Below are positions 10,528-20,235 of a stretch of 64,000 nucleotides of DNA, piece by piece. How positions within the stretch are numbered: the first letter of the stretch is position 1; every line of letters starts with the position of its first letter. The notes under the pieces were generated by a model. It was given only the letters and a program-made list of their open reading frames with translations. It was not told the DNA's origin and made no database searches. This stretch comes from Cepaea nemoralis (Eukaryota; Mollusca; Gastropoda; Stylommatophora; Helicidae): assembly GCA_014155875.1 (NCBI GenBank), contig JACEFZ010024509.1, positions 1,016,969 through 1,080,968 of the forward strand. Reading direction: 5' to 3'. A program made the translations under genes and the position numbers.

Positions 10528-10841
10528 TTGTTCTGAATTGATAAACGGTTCGATAAAGTTCACCGATACAAGGACGTATCAACAATGAATTAACAATGAA
10601 AAAAACTGAAAATGCCACAAACTTTGAATAACTTGGCTCCAATTAGTAACAATAACGGGCACTATTAAAAAGAAGTCAGCAGGTGGTTGGACCTAGCAGT
10701 GCAGAGGCCTAACAGCATGAAGAGCCTTTGGCCAAACACCACCAAACAAATAGAAGCTAACAATTTAAGAATATGCATCTTACCCATGGTACCATACGAA
10801 TGTGAATGATGGACCATATTACAGTTATTAAATAAGAAAAT
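10528..10841. other. Unassigned flank of the LTR element
   Basis: AT-rich sequence without supported coding or repeat features; it is the insertion-site flank of the gypsy element. Confidence 0.35.
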
Positions 10842-10845
10842 CAAG

Positions 10846-11145
10846 TATAATAGTGTTACATACAGGTTAGTAGGCACGTGATCGTACAGCACACAAGACT
10901 CCGTTGTTTAGAAGATTCTTTATTAGTCGAACCGTTCAACTACAGCACAATCATGGTAGGCTCAAATCCCGATGTTTACATGTTCCTGCCTTCTTGCTAG
11001 CTGGCCCCCAAGTGACGTGTGTCCCAGCCTAGATAGACTTCTTCATTCGTGCACACACGTTCACTAGCTATGGTTTTCCCACTAGTCAAGGAATGCGCAG
11101 CATTCCTTAACTCTTTACTCCTAAGCTACTCCCTTTACTGTTACA
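10846..11145 (-). repeat. 3' LTR of gypsy element
   Basis: Matches 18934-19241 with only a handful of substitutions and short indels (for example CAGCACACAAG here versus CAGCTATACACAAG there). In plus reading it begins near TATAATAGTGTTACATACAG and ends ACTGTTACA. The exact outer boundary is uncertain by a few bases. It contains TTCTTTATTAG, a possible poly(A)/processing region on the element strand. Confidence 0.85.
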
Positions 11146-11148
11146 ATA

Positions 11149-11161
11149 CCTCCCCTTCTTC
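11149..11161 (-). other. Polypurine tract of gypsy element
   Basis: On the element strand GAAGAAGGGGAGG directly precedes the 3' LTR (after TAT). This is the expected place for the plus-strand DNA primer. Confidence 0.75.
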
Positions 11162-12297
11162 AAGGAGAATTTTTCCCTGAAAAAAATCTCAACCCCAACT
11201 CTTAACCCCTTAACTCTACATCTCTATACAACAATTCCATATAACTCTTAACTCAATTCTCATTCTCCTATCTCATCATAGCCAAATGCTAACCAGAGAC
11301 AATAATACCGAAACTCTCTACAAAACTCGTTATAAAGTTCTCCAGAAAACTCGCTACAAAACTCTCTATACAATTCTCTAGAAAACTCGCTACAAAACTC
11401 TCCATAAGCGAACCGCTTTTAAAATTTAACCATCTAAATTATGATTGACAAAACTGAAGATATTCCCCTTATCCTTTAATTCTCCCTTATTCACATTCTC
11501 ACATTCTCACTATTCTAGGATAGACAGAAAAAATAGTTAGATTGGGTAGTTAGATTTGGTAGGTGCGCACCTAAAAATAATAAAAGTAAGGAAAAAGTAA
11601 GAAGTAATCACCTTTCTCTTCCCATACATTCTCAAAACTTTATAAAAATAAAGTTTCAAAATTTATCTTCAGTTTCCGTCAATAATAATTGTTATTATCA
11701 AAAAAAATATGTTAATCCAAAACTACCCGCTTTTGTATTATTCACCTCGTCAAGTTAAAAAAAAACTCTAAATTATATACACTGTTAAGTACAGTCTTCT
11801 TCTTCCAATATCTATTTATTTAAATGCCAAAACTCAAGCTGGCATTCCCCCCATATTCTCCCATTTAACGCTGTTCAACCCAGCTCCTATTTTTAATCCA
11901 ATCATTTACATTGCGAACGACTCAACTACTTTAAGTCATCTGTTTCCAAAAAAAAACAACAAGACTTCATATTTCTTCCAACTGAACGTCAAACTAATAA
12001 TCATTTAAACACACTCAGGTTAACTCAATAAAACCAAAGTTTTGTAAACATAAGCAGCTAAGTCAACTTATTCATTTCATAAAGCGCAATTGAAGTTCAA
12101 ACAATTGACCAAACCATATCAATCCCCTCATTCTTTGACATCATTTTTATCCCCACACATTAATCAAACATATATAACTTAAAAACCAACCTGATCATAA
12201 AACATATACCAATAATAATACCTTCCTTGTAAACACAAAAATATCGTGTCTAACTTCTTCTTCTATCTGCCATCTGCAGAATATTCCACCACGCTAT
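11162..12297 (-). other. Non-coding 3' region of gypsy element
   Basis: About 1.1 kb between the last pol-related frame and the polypurine tract. It is strongly AT-rich with no long ORF on either strand, hence no envelope gene. A short tandem built from AAACTCGCTACAAAACTCTC lies at about 11318-11408. Confidence 0.6.
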
Positions 12298-13089
12298 TTA
12301 TCTACCTCTTCTCCATTTTCTTAATAACTTCAAATTTTTTTCGATAAGTGCAATATCTACATCAATGTCGCTATCCTCCCGAGGAGAGCTAACATCTTTC
12401 ATATCAGCTTCTTCATCAGTTTCTGACTTTTCATCCATCTCTTGTTCCCCATCTGTATAACCATTACTAGCAACCGCTAATTTCTTCCTTTCTAAATCCA
12501 ATCTAATTTTCCTGTCTTGCCGTCTCAACAAATTTTCAAATGGCGGCATATCTTCACCACTTGAAGAATTCACTCTAAGTTTCCTTTGCCTCTTAATTTC
12601 TTTTTCTTTCTGTCTATCCAACTTTCTTTTTACCGCCTGTCTTGTATTCATAAATGGTGGTTCTATATTTTCCTTGACTGATTCTTCACTAATATAATCG
12701 TCATACATGTTATTTTCCTCTGTCATGACTGTTTTTGGTACCGTTTCTTCTTGTTCAGCTGTAGTAGATGCTGTTGTCACTTGTTTCCCATTCTCTATAG
12801 GTATTGGATATACCGATTGTCTGACCATCTGTCCACCTGACAATATTTCTTCGGAACAATAATTATTATTACTATTCTCTGCATCCCTTTCCTCATTATC
12901 CCGCCTTAAGTGCTCTACATGTGAACGTGCAACATGCCCTGAAATTTGATTCTTAATAGTATATGACACTGGACCCTTTTTTTCTAAAATATAATATCCC
13001 GGGACCCAATGAGCATCAAACTTAGAGTTTTTTCTATGTTTTTTGTAATACACCCTATCACCTATGTTGAACTCTTGTAAAGTGTGCAT
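12298..13089 (-). CDS. Integrase C-terminal region of gypsy element (frame-shifted from pol)
   Basis: 263 codons overlapping the end of pol by 32 bases in the +1 frame. Residues about 5-70 (NIGDRVYYKK, then WVPGYYILEKKGPVSYTIKN and HVEHLRR) are the GPY/F-type integrase C-terminal domain that binds DNA. It naturally continues the integrase core encoded just upstream, so the frame change in the AAAAATG run near 13090 is probably a one-base indel in this copy and not a separate gene. After the domain comes a long charged tail (about residues 70-263) rich in Glu, Lys and Arg with no recognised chromodomain. The start ATG at 13089 is where the frame opens and is probably not a real initiation site. 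Confidence 0.75.
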   Translation of the reverse strand: MHTLQEFNIGDRVYYKKHRKNSKFDAHWVPGYYILEKKGPVSYTIKNQISGHVARSHVEHLRRDNEERDAENSNNNYCSEEILSGGQMVRQSVYPIPIENGKQVTTASTTAEQEETVPKTVMTEENNMYDDYISEESVKENIEPPFMNTRQAVKRKLDRQKEKEIKRQRKLRVNSSSGEDMPPFENLLRRQDRKIRLDLERKKLAVASNGYTDGEQEMDEKSETDEEADMKDVSSPREDSDIDVDIALIEKNLKLLRKWRRGR

Positions 13090-16000
13090 TTTTATTTGCG
13101 TATTTCTTCTGTCTTTCTCTAGCCTTAATTATATTATTTCTTAAACGTACATGTGCTTTATGCATTTCTTGCAACCTTGTTTCCTGAAAATCTTCCCCCA
13201 GATATTTTCTCCTAGGCTTTAATAAATTATCAATTGGCAATATTGGTTCTCTCCCATATACTAAGTAAAATGGTGAGAAACCTGTTCCTTCATTTTCGTG
13301 TGTACGTATCGCCTCTAATGCTATCCCCAAATAAAGATCCCAATCCATATCATGTTCTTCTACATTTTTCGCTAGAATATTGTATAGTGTTCTATGTTGT
13401 CTCTCATTTTTAGCATTAGAAGTTGGTCTGTAATATGAAGTCCTAATGTGTTTTATATTCAAATCTTTTACCAATTTTTCAAACTTTCTATTTACAAATT
13501 CTTTCCCATTGTCTGTAAGTATTATTTGTGGACAGCCAAACCTTGGTATAAATTCTTGTAACAGCATATTTATAACCGAATCAGCACTCTTGTCTGGAAT
13601 TGGATAAACTTCTGGCCAGAGACTATATGAATCAACTATATGTAGTAAGTATACATTTCCCGATAATGTTTTTGGATGAGGACCTGAAATATCCAAACTT
13701 ACTTTCTGCATTGGAAATTGAGGAATATCGGTATCTTGTAAAGGACATTTAATTATCTTCATGTTTCTTAACCTACACTTTTCACATGCTTCAACATATT
13801 CATATACGCTTTTGAATAAATTCGGCCAGTAATATTTACTGCTAATAGCCTTCACTAACTTATCTCGCCCAAAATGACCATTATTATCGTGATATGCCTT
13901 TAAGACTTCTTGTTCTAAATGTTTCGGAATATATTTTCTTACTCCTTCACCTTTTTCACTGATATAATATAATTGATTGTCTTCTTGTAACTCTACAAAC
14001 TTTCTTTTAAAACTATTTTCTCCTGTTTCTTTCAGTTTTCTTTTTATTTGTACTATTTTTGGATCTAATTCTTGTTCTGTTTTCATATCAAACTGTTCTA
14101 AATGTGGGTCTTCTGTTCTAGGTTCAGACTCTTGATCCGATGGTAAACTCTCAAAATCTTCCCTATTTATTATGGCAGAATCTAATATATTTACTTGCCA
14201 GTTTCGATCGTCTATCTCTGGTTCAGCTTCATCTTCCGTGTTTCCTGATGACTGTGTATATGGAATCCTAGACAAAAGATCGGCGCATGTATTATGTTTC
14301 CCTGAAACATATTCAACCTTAGCATTGTACCCCTGTAAATTCAATGCCCACGTTTGTATTTTCCTATTTTGTATTGGTGCTTCTAATATCGACTTTAATG
14401 GCATGTGGTCAGTTCTAATAATGAAATTGGCGTTATGTAAGTAGTAATTTAATTTTTGAAGAGCGTAGTGTATAGCATATGCTTCTTTCTCAATAATCGG
14501 CCATTTCTTTTGAGTCTTGCTGAGTTTATGAGACAAGAAATAGATTGGTCTTTCATTTTTAACCCCTGGTATTCCAGATTCTTCTCCTTCATATGGTTGA
14601 ACTAAACATGCTATTATTGCGTTGTCTGAAGCATCTGTGTATAGTATTAGCTGTTTATTCAGGTCTGGATGTGTCAATAATGGTACCACTGTTAAGCTAT
14701 CTTTTAAAAGTTCGAACGCTTTTTGACACTCATCATCCCACTTAAATCTAGCGTATTTACCCGTTAAATTCGTAATAGGTATTGCTATCCTTGAAAACGC
14801 TGGTACAAACCTCCAATAATACGCACACGTTCCTATAAATGCACGCACTTCCTTAACATTAGTGGGAGCAGGTAACTCTTTAATAACCTTTATCTTGTCC
14901 TGGTCTGGTTTAATACCTTCCCTATTTATTATATAGCCTAAATATTTTGTTTCTGTCTTTAAAAACTGGCACTTACTAAGCTTTAATTTAACGTCATGCC
15001 TTCTTAATCTGTCAAATACTAGTCTAATATGTTTCAAATGATTCTCTACATTTCCTTTTGTAAATATCAATATGTCATCAATATATGCTAGGGCAAAATT
15101 TTGCATACCGTCTAGTACTTCATTTATTAAGAACATATAGTGAGACGGTGCATTTTTCAGACCGAATGGCATACGTAGAAATTCGTACGAACCCATATGA
15201 GTACAGAAAGCACTCTTATTTTGAGCATCCTTCGACATCGGTATACACCAAAATCCTGATCTAGCGTCTAGTGTTGTGAAAAATGTGGAGCCATTAAGTA
15301 ATCCTAAAATATCATCAATCACCGGCAATGGGTACGCTACATTCTTAGTAATTTTATTCAACGCCCTGTAGTCACAACAGAACCTGTTCGAACCATCAGA
15401 TTTGGCTACGATTACCACCGGAGATGACCATTCTGATTTTGATCTGGTTATTATGCCTGCTTTCAACATATCTTCTATTGCCTTTTCTACGACTTCTCTA
15501 TTTCTTAATGGAGTTCTATATGGTTTTAAACTAATTGGTGGATGGTCTCCCGTGTCTATTTCCATTGTAACTGTTCTCGTCTTACCCAATTCTAAATCAT
15601 TAATTGCAAACACATCCTGATTTTGTTTTATAAGTTGTTCTAATACTTCCTTATTTTCTGGCGGAGTTTTTAATTGTGCTAACAATTCTTGTTCTCTTGT
15701 TACTTTGTCTAGTGAATGTATTTGTGCTGTATTTCTTCTAGATGGATGGATCAATTCATCCATTCTTACGTTCCCTTTTCTTCTGCATCCGCGTCTGTTA
15801 TTAATTCTTTCACTAGAGGTTTCTGAATAACTTATGCCTGCCATATTTATTCTATCTGTTGCCAATATGTCACTAACGTTATGTTCTAGCTTGGCTATTA
15901 CACATCCTCTGTATAATTTAATTTCTCTACCTGTGTTATTAATAACCATTACTGGAAATGTTAAACTTTTATCCAATTCTATTATTCCATCCGGAACTTC

Positions 16001-16678
16001 TAAACCTGGCTCATCTATTATTTCCTTTTGCAATTCAGTGATTCTGACTATGTTTCCTACTACATAATACGGGTTTCTCTTTAGCTTTGCTTGTATCAAA
16101 TTAACTGACTGTGGTTTTAAATTCATGGTCGTTTTAACTCTAACTAGTGTCGACACATGCATATCTTCTTCTAAATCTACGTAAACATCTTGGAATTTTA
16201 ATTTATGTAAATCAAATAAAAGTCTCACCCCATTTTTCAATAAAAAATCTCTACCCAATATCATATTCCTATTTAAATCTTTGACCACATGGAACATATG
16301 CCTGACATTTATCTCTCCTAATTTAAAGTTTATCATCGTTTGTCCTAGCACTTCTAATTTTTGTCCCGTTACCGAATGAAGATTCTCCTGAATTCTAAAT
16401 ATTTTACAATTTCTTAACATTCGATATAAAAATGCTTCTTTAATCACGCTAACTTGTGCTCCCGAATCAACTAATGTTCTAACTTTATATTTTCCTATTT
16501 CTACTATACATGAGCTTGGATCTACCATATTTAATGACAATTGTGTTATCTCTGCTTGTTTTTTATTTCTAAATGTCCTATTATACTCATCATTTGGATT
16601 TTTAATACCTTGATGCCCCTTTTGGATCTTACTATCTTCCCTCCTACTGCCGATCCTATTCAGTAAGCGGGATGCCAA
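13058..16678 (-). CDS. pol: Pol polyprotein: protease, reverse transcriptase, RNase H, integrase
   Basis: 1206 codons open. Domains in order: aspartic protease with VDSGA (Asp about 71); reverse transcriptase about 380-570 with FCCDYRALNK, TLDARSGFW and the catalytic YIDD at about 532-535; RNase H about 675-805 with LYTDAS, EKEAYA and RTDHMPL; integrase from about 925 with an HHCC zinc motif (YHDNNGH, CEKC) and a DDE core (LDISGP, TDNGKEF, NERQHRT). Domain order and length fit Ty3/gypsy. The annotated start is TTG, so initiation is unlikely; the frame is better explained by -1 frameshifting from the nucleocapsid frame at 16678-16684. The frame ends just after the integrase core, and its C-terminal domain continues in another frame. 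All visible catalytic residues are intact. Confidence 0.93.
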   Translation of the reverse strand: MASRLLNRIGSRREDSKIQKGHQGIKNPNDEYNRTFRNKKQAEITQLSLNMVDPSSCIVEIGKYKVRTLVDSGAQVSVIKEAFLYRMLRNCKIFRIQENLHSVTGQKLEVLGQTMINFKLGEINVRHMFHVVKDLNRNMILGRDFLLKNGVRLLFDLHKLKFQDVYVDLEEDMHVSTLVRVKTTMNLKPQSVNLIQAKLKRNPYYVVGNIVRITELQKEIIDEPGLEVPDGIIELDKSLTFPVMVINNTGREIKLYRGCVIAKLEHNVSDILATDRINMAGISYSETSSERINNRRGCRRKGNVRMDELIHPSRRNTAQIHSLDKVTREQELLAQLKTPPENKEVLEQLIKQNQDVFAINDLELGKTRTVTMEIDTGDHPPISLKPYRTPLRNREVVEKAIEDMLKAGIITRSKSEWSSPVVIVAKSDGSNRFCCDYRALNKITKNVAYPLPVIDDILGLLNGSTFFTTLDARSGFWCIPMSKDAQNKSAFCTHMGSYEFLRMPFGLKNAPSHYMFLINEVLDGMQNFALAYIDDILIFTKGNVENHLKHIRLVFDRLRRHDVKLKLSKCQFLKTETKYLGYIINREGIKPDQDKIKVIKELPAPTNVKEVRAFIGTCAYYWRFVPAFSRIAIPITNLTGKYARFKWDDECQKAFELLKDSLTVVPLLTHPDLNKQLILYTDASDNAIIACLVQPYEGEESGIPGVKNERPIYFLSHKLSKTQKKWPIIEKEAYAIHYALQKLNYYLHNANFIIRTDHMPLKSILEAPIQNRKIQTWALNLQGYNAKVEYVSGKHNTCADLLSRIPYTQSSGNTEDEAEPEIDDRNWQVNILDSAIINREDFESLPSDQESEPRTEDPHLEQFDMKTEQELDPKIVQIKRKLKETGENSFKRKFVELQEDNQLYYISEKGEGVRKYIPKHLEQEVLKAYHDNNGHFGRDKLVKAISSKYYWPNLFKSVYEYVEACEKCRLRNMKIIKCPLQDTDIPQFPMQKVSLDISGPHPKTLSGNVYLLHIVDSYSLWPEVYPIPDKSADSVINMLLQEFIPRFGCPQIILTDNGKEFVNRKFEKLVKDLNIKHIRTSYYRPTSNAKNERQHRTLYNILAKNVEEHDMDWDLYLGIALEAIRTHENEGTGFSPFYLVYGREPILPIDNLLKPRRKYLGEDFQETRLQEMHKAHVRLRNNIIKARERQKKYANKNAHFTRVQHR

Positions 16679-17088
16679 TTTCCCTGATTTCCTGACCTTC
16701 TAAAATTTCTCTGTATTCCTCCATAATTCCCATTTGCTGGTCTGCCATTTGCAGTTCTATTCTGTGTACTCGTCTGAACACCTCTATTATTTTGTGTATT
16801 CGATGGGACACGTCTGTTACCACAGAAGCGAAAAATGTGCCCACGTTGGTGACATCCCCAACAAACCACATTCGAGTTATTTGTGTTACCTTCCATGTTT
16901 CTTACAGTATTTCTCACTTGTCCTCCTCTACTTTGATTATATATGTTATCGTTTCTTTGTACCATCTGTATTTCTCCTCGTCTTCCTCTCCATCCATGTC
17001 TATACTGTCCTACTTCCATAGGTTCTTCAATTCTATCTTCCGAACTACTACCTAACTCTCGTCCTACTCTTAATCTAAACCTTCTCCT
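16660..17088 (-). CDS. Gag nucleocapsid frame with CCHC zinc knuckle
   Basis: The frame is open from 17088 to a TGA at 16660-16662; the first ATG is at 17019. It is basic, rich in Gly, Asn and Arg, and carries one zinc knuckle CWGCHQRGHIFRFC (CX2CX4HX4C), the RNA-packaging motif of retroelement Gag. It overlaps the end of the capsid-type ORF (17075) by 14 bases in the +1 frame and should belong to the same Gag protein. The break is either a one-base insertion near 17080 or an unusual +1 shift. At its other end it overlaps pol and holds the -1 slippery site. Confidence 0.8.
   Translation of the reverse strand, partial: RRRFRLRVGRELGSSSEDRIEEPMEVGQYRHGWRGRRGEIQMVQRNDNIYNQSRGGQVRNTVRNMEGNTNNSNVVCWGCHQRGHIFRFCGNRRVPSNTQNNRGVQTSTQNRTANGRPANGNYGGIQRNFRRSGNQGNWHPAY
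16678..16684 (-). promoter_or_regulatory. Canonical -1 ribosomal frameshift heptamer GGGAAAT
   Basis: Read on the element strand, the heptamer is G GGA AAT with GGA and AAT as zero-frame codons of the nucleocapsid. This satisfies X XXY YYZ exactly. Slippage by -1 enters precisely the pol frame (GGG AAA TTG), 16 bases before the nucleocapsid stop. A downstream RNA structure was not computed. Confidence 0.75.
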
Positions 17089-17671
17089 TCAAGCTTTCCT
17101 CTTGTATAGCGATATCTACCGCTTGTGACAATCTTGCAGGATTCTCTCTTAATAATTTAAATTTCAATCCATCTGACCTAATCCCATCAACAAAAATCCC
17201 TACTAACATCCGTTCTACTTCTTCAGCTCGTACATTCTGTCCTAAAAATGACTCTTCAGCTAAATTGATTAACCTGTCACTGTATAGCTGAACACTTTCT
17301 GTAGTGTTTTGTCTAGTCTGTCGCAATACTGAGAATGCGTGTTGTGGATCAGTAATTTCAGCATATTTTCTTGCGAGATCATCTTTAAATTCTTCCCAGG
17401 TTTCACCTCCTGCTGCTTCTAGTTTTCTTCTTATGTGGTCAGAAACTGGACTTGTACTTGTTCTGTATGCCAAATTCTTTTTCTCCTCATCTGTAGCGTT
17501 TACTAAATACGCATGTTTCTCAATAGAAATGACCCATTTTTTAAACTGGTTTGCCTGACCACTAAATCTTTCAACATCACTGCTTACATTTTGTTGTCTT
17601 AACACTGCATCCAACCTTGCTATTGCCCCGCCAACTCCAGTCAGTACCTGTGAAAAATCTTGGGGTTGCAT
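17075..17671 (-). CDS. gag: Gag capsid-like protein of gypsy element
   Basis: The start is taken at the Met of MQPQDF (codon at 17669-17671); an upstream in-frame ATG at 17746 adds 25 hydrophobic, leader-like residues and is less likely. The protein has the layout of Ty3/gypsy capsid (retrotransposon gag domain): FKKWVISIEKH, WEEFKDDLARKYAE, then a C-terminal part with YSDRLINLAEE and VDGIRSD. It lacks a zinc knuckle, which appears in the next frame. It ends KEKV then TAG at 17075. It would form the virus-like particle of the transposon. Confidence 0.8.
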   Translation of the reverse strand: MQPQDFSQVLTGVGGAIARLDAVLRQQNVSSDVERFSGQANQFKKWVISIEKHAYLVNATDEEKKNLAYRTSTSPVSDHIRRKLEAAGGETWEEFKDDLARKYAEITDPQHAFSVLRQTRQNTTESVQLYSDRLINLAEESFLGQNVRAEEVERMLVGIFVDGIRSDGLKFKLLRENPARLSQAVDIAIQEESLKEKV

Positions 17672-18909
17672 CTTAAAATCTGTACTGGAAATTATCAAGC
17701 AATATACAAATATTTCAAACAATATTAATTTCAATTTCAGCAACAATATATAATCTGTTCAATTAATTACTCTAATATTATCTAACTATACTAACTAAAG
17801 ACTCCAATCGAAGATCCTGACGAAGAAAATTTTCTGTTGCAATCCCGAATCCTAATAAAAGAATTTAAATGAAATCCTGATGCCGAAATACCAACACCAC
17901 AAAAACAAGGACTCTAATCGACACCGTTGAAATGAGCAGAACAAAGAAGAGCCTCTGGATTTCTTAATTTAATCGAAGTCGAAGTCAGTTCTTTCCAGTT
18001 ATTTTCCTGACGTTGATTGTGCTCGATATAACGCTCGCTATAAGACTGCTTGATTATTTGCTCGATTAACTGTATGCGTTGGACTTTACTTTCCGTCAAG
18101 CAAGGTCACCTTCACGCAACCGACAACTGCTCATGGTTTCAGCAAAAATTACTTTCCAACAGCCATCTGGCATTTTCATACGTTTCAGCGTAAAAATGAT
18201 TCATTCAACAACAATTGGATTTAAACCTGACGCTATCCACTCCCTTATTTGTTACGTGGCATTTCAACAACTGTCAGTTTAAATTGAGCATACCAAATTT
18301 TTACTTGAGATAATTTTCATCAATGCTTTCATTTAAGTGAAGTAACTGTAGAGAATATTGAGGATCTCGACTCAATAATTATGGAATTTGCAACATAACC
18401 TTGACTTCACCTTCAACAGTCCAATGAGTTAAAACTCATAATTTTCACCATTCTTTGTATTACTTGGAGTTTTGTTTGGAGCAGGTTATCGTTCTGTTGA
18501 AATTAAATCATTTCTGGTCCCTCAAGATTTCATAAGTTGTTATACCATGTAATCAGCGAGTTCATTCTTATCAGCTTTTGTACTAATTTTTGATGCAAAC
18601 CGGCATTACTTGATCTCAATATACCATTAGCGTTGGTCAGTGCTCCAATTATTTCATACTATTTATCAGATAAAAACATCAGTCTTTCAAAAAAATAAGT
18701 TTATCAATCAAACCTTTTTGAGCTGGCCTGAGAAATCGATCTCCTTTTTAACCAGAAATACACTGAGAACCCACAACAACTACCCCTGGGCGGGCTTTCA
18801 GCTGTTGCGTTTCTTATTATTATTTACTTAAAAACTTCCTTCTCCAGACGCCCAGACACAACAATCTTCCATGGCGGTAACTCTCTTCTCAACATCCCAT
18901 GTTTCGTAA
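17672..18909 (-). other. 5' leader of gypsy element
   Basis: About 1.2 kb of AT-rich sequence between the PBS and gag with only short ORFs. It probably contains packaging signals, but none can be identified by eye. Confidence 0.5.
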
Positions 18910-18923
18910 GGTCAAAGGCACCA
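18910..18923 (-). other. Candidate primer-binding site
   Basis: On the element strand TGGTGCCTTTGACC lies about 10 bases inside the 5' LTR. It begins with TGG, complementary to a tRNA CCA end, as expected. The cognate tRNA was not identified, and the gap to the LTR is at the long end of the usual range. Confidence 0.45.
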
Positions 18924-18933
18924 AATCAACCTG

Positions 18934-19241
18934 TATATAGTGTTAACATACAGGTTAGTAGGCACGTGATCGTACAGCTATACACAAGACTCCGTTCCGT
19001 TGTTTAGAACATTCTTTATTAGTCGAACCGTTCAACTACAGCACAATCATGGTAGGCTCAAATCCCGATGTTTACATGTTCCTGCCTTCTTGCTAGCTGG
19101 CCCCCAAGTGACGTGTGTCCCAGCCTAGATACACTTCTTCATTCGTGCACACACGTTCACTAGCTATGGTTTTCCCACTAGTCAAGGAATGCGCAGCATT
19201 CCTTAACTCTTTACTCCTAAGCTACTCCCTTTACTGTTACA
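18934..19241 (-). repeat. 5' LTR of gypsy element
   Basis: Near-identical partner of 10846-11145. On the element strand it starts TGTAACAGTAAAGGGAG and ends near CTAACCTGTATG followed by TTAACACTATATA. Differences are a few substitutions and small indels, which implies a fairly young insertion. Confidence 0.85.
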
Positions 19242-19327
19242 CAAGGCTTTGGAACTTACATGTAAAATACCGAGGTTTTTGGGATCTGAACGTCGAAGAA
19301 ATCAGACTTATAAATTGTCTGATTGAT

Positions 19328-19860
19328 TACCTAGTATCATAATTTGTGATGGTTGGTTACGTGGCTTCATAATTTGTGCTGGCTGATTACGTGACTTCAT
19401 AATTTGTGATTATTGGTTATGTGGCTTCATAATTTGTGATGGGTGGTTACGTAGCTTCATAATTTGTGCTATCTGATTACGTGGCTTCATAATTTGTGAT
19501 GGTTGGTTACGTGGCTTCATAATTTGTGATGGTTGGTTACGTGGCTTCATAATTTGTGATGGTTGGTTACGTAGCTTCATAATTTGTGCTGGCTGATTAC
19601 GTGGCTTCATAATTTGTGCTGTCTGATTACGTGACTTCATAATTTGTGCTGTTTGATTACGTGGCTTCATAATTTGTGATGGTTGGTTACCTGGTATCAT
19701 AATCTGTGCTGGGTGGTTACTTGTTATCATAATTTGTGCTGTCTGATTACGTGACTTCATAACTTGTGCTACCTGGGGACCTGTTAACATAATTTGTGCT
19801 GGCTGATTAACGTGGCTTCATAATTTGTGCTGGTTTAATACAAGGCATAACATTGTCTTC
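19328..19860 (-). repeat. 30-bp minisatellite, open as a decapeptide repeat
   Basis: About 17 units of GATTACGTGGCTTCATAATT plus TGTGCTGTCT-like sequence. Because 30 is a multiple of three, the minus strand is open for 126 codons (19410-19790) as KPRNQPSQIM-type decapeptides. There is no start context, flanking exon or splice signal to show it is translated, so I call a repeat and not a gene. Confidence 0.8.
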
Positions 19861-19904
19861 TGGTTGATTACCTGGTGTCATAATTTGTGTTAGTTTATTA
19901 TAAA

Positions 19905-20045
19905 TGATGCTGGATGGATTGAGACGATAGCATGGAGGAATATCATCAGCGGAGTTGATCTAGAGAACAAAGACCGAGATCTGTGGAAAGTCATGAACGC
20001 CTACACCAGCCAGCATGGCACTTGATGATGATGATGATGATTAGG
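19905..20045 (+). mobile_element. Possible LINE linker fragment with (GAT)n tail
   Basis: A short plus-strand frame reads AWRNIISGVDLENKDRDLWK followed by VMNAYTSQHG, then a stop and a (GAT)n run. The wording resembles the pre-reverse-transcriptase linker of LINE ORF2, but the match is by impression only. Confidence 0.3.
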
Positions 20046-20235
20046 TGGCGTCATAATTTATAAAGGTTAATTACGTGGCGTGACATAATAATGTCTGCTG
20101 GTTTATTACGTGGCTTCATAATTTGTGCTGGTTGAGTACACAGATAACTCTTTTCTGCGCGTGGTGTTACCAAGTTAGCAGTACCGATATGAAAATAATC
20201 GGTGAAAAATCACTATATGGAGATTTCAACCTGGT

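Larger units (their letters stand above)
10842..19245 (-). mobile_element. Ty3/gypsy LTR retrotransposon, near-complete
   Basis: About 8.4 kb on the minus strand, in element order: 5' LTR (18934-19241), candidate PBS, leader, gag, CCHC nucleocapsid, pol (protease, RT, RNase H, integrase), integrase C-terminal frame, AT-rich 3' region, polypurine tract and 3' LTR (10846-11145). The RT, RNase H, integrase order is that of Ty3/gypsy (Metaviridae), not Copia. CAAG flanks both ends (10842-10845 and 19242-19245) as a possible 4-bp target-site duplication. Two one-base frame breaks suggest that this copy may be defective. No envelope-like ORF is seen. Confidence 0.9.

Noticed and set aside
15402..16067. 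Plus-strand ORFs across the gypsy pol region
   Set aside because: Shadows of the minus-strand pol gene.
10842..19245. Endogenous retrovirus with envelope
   Set aside because: No membrane-protein ORF exists between the integrase frame and the polypurine tract; the 1.1 kb there is AT-rich and closed in all frames.
19115..19342. 75-codon plus ORF starting in the LTR
   Set aside because: Overlaps LTR sequence in antisense and runs into unrelated flank; no support.
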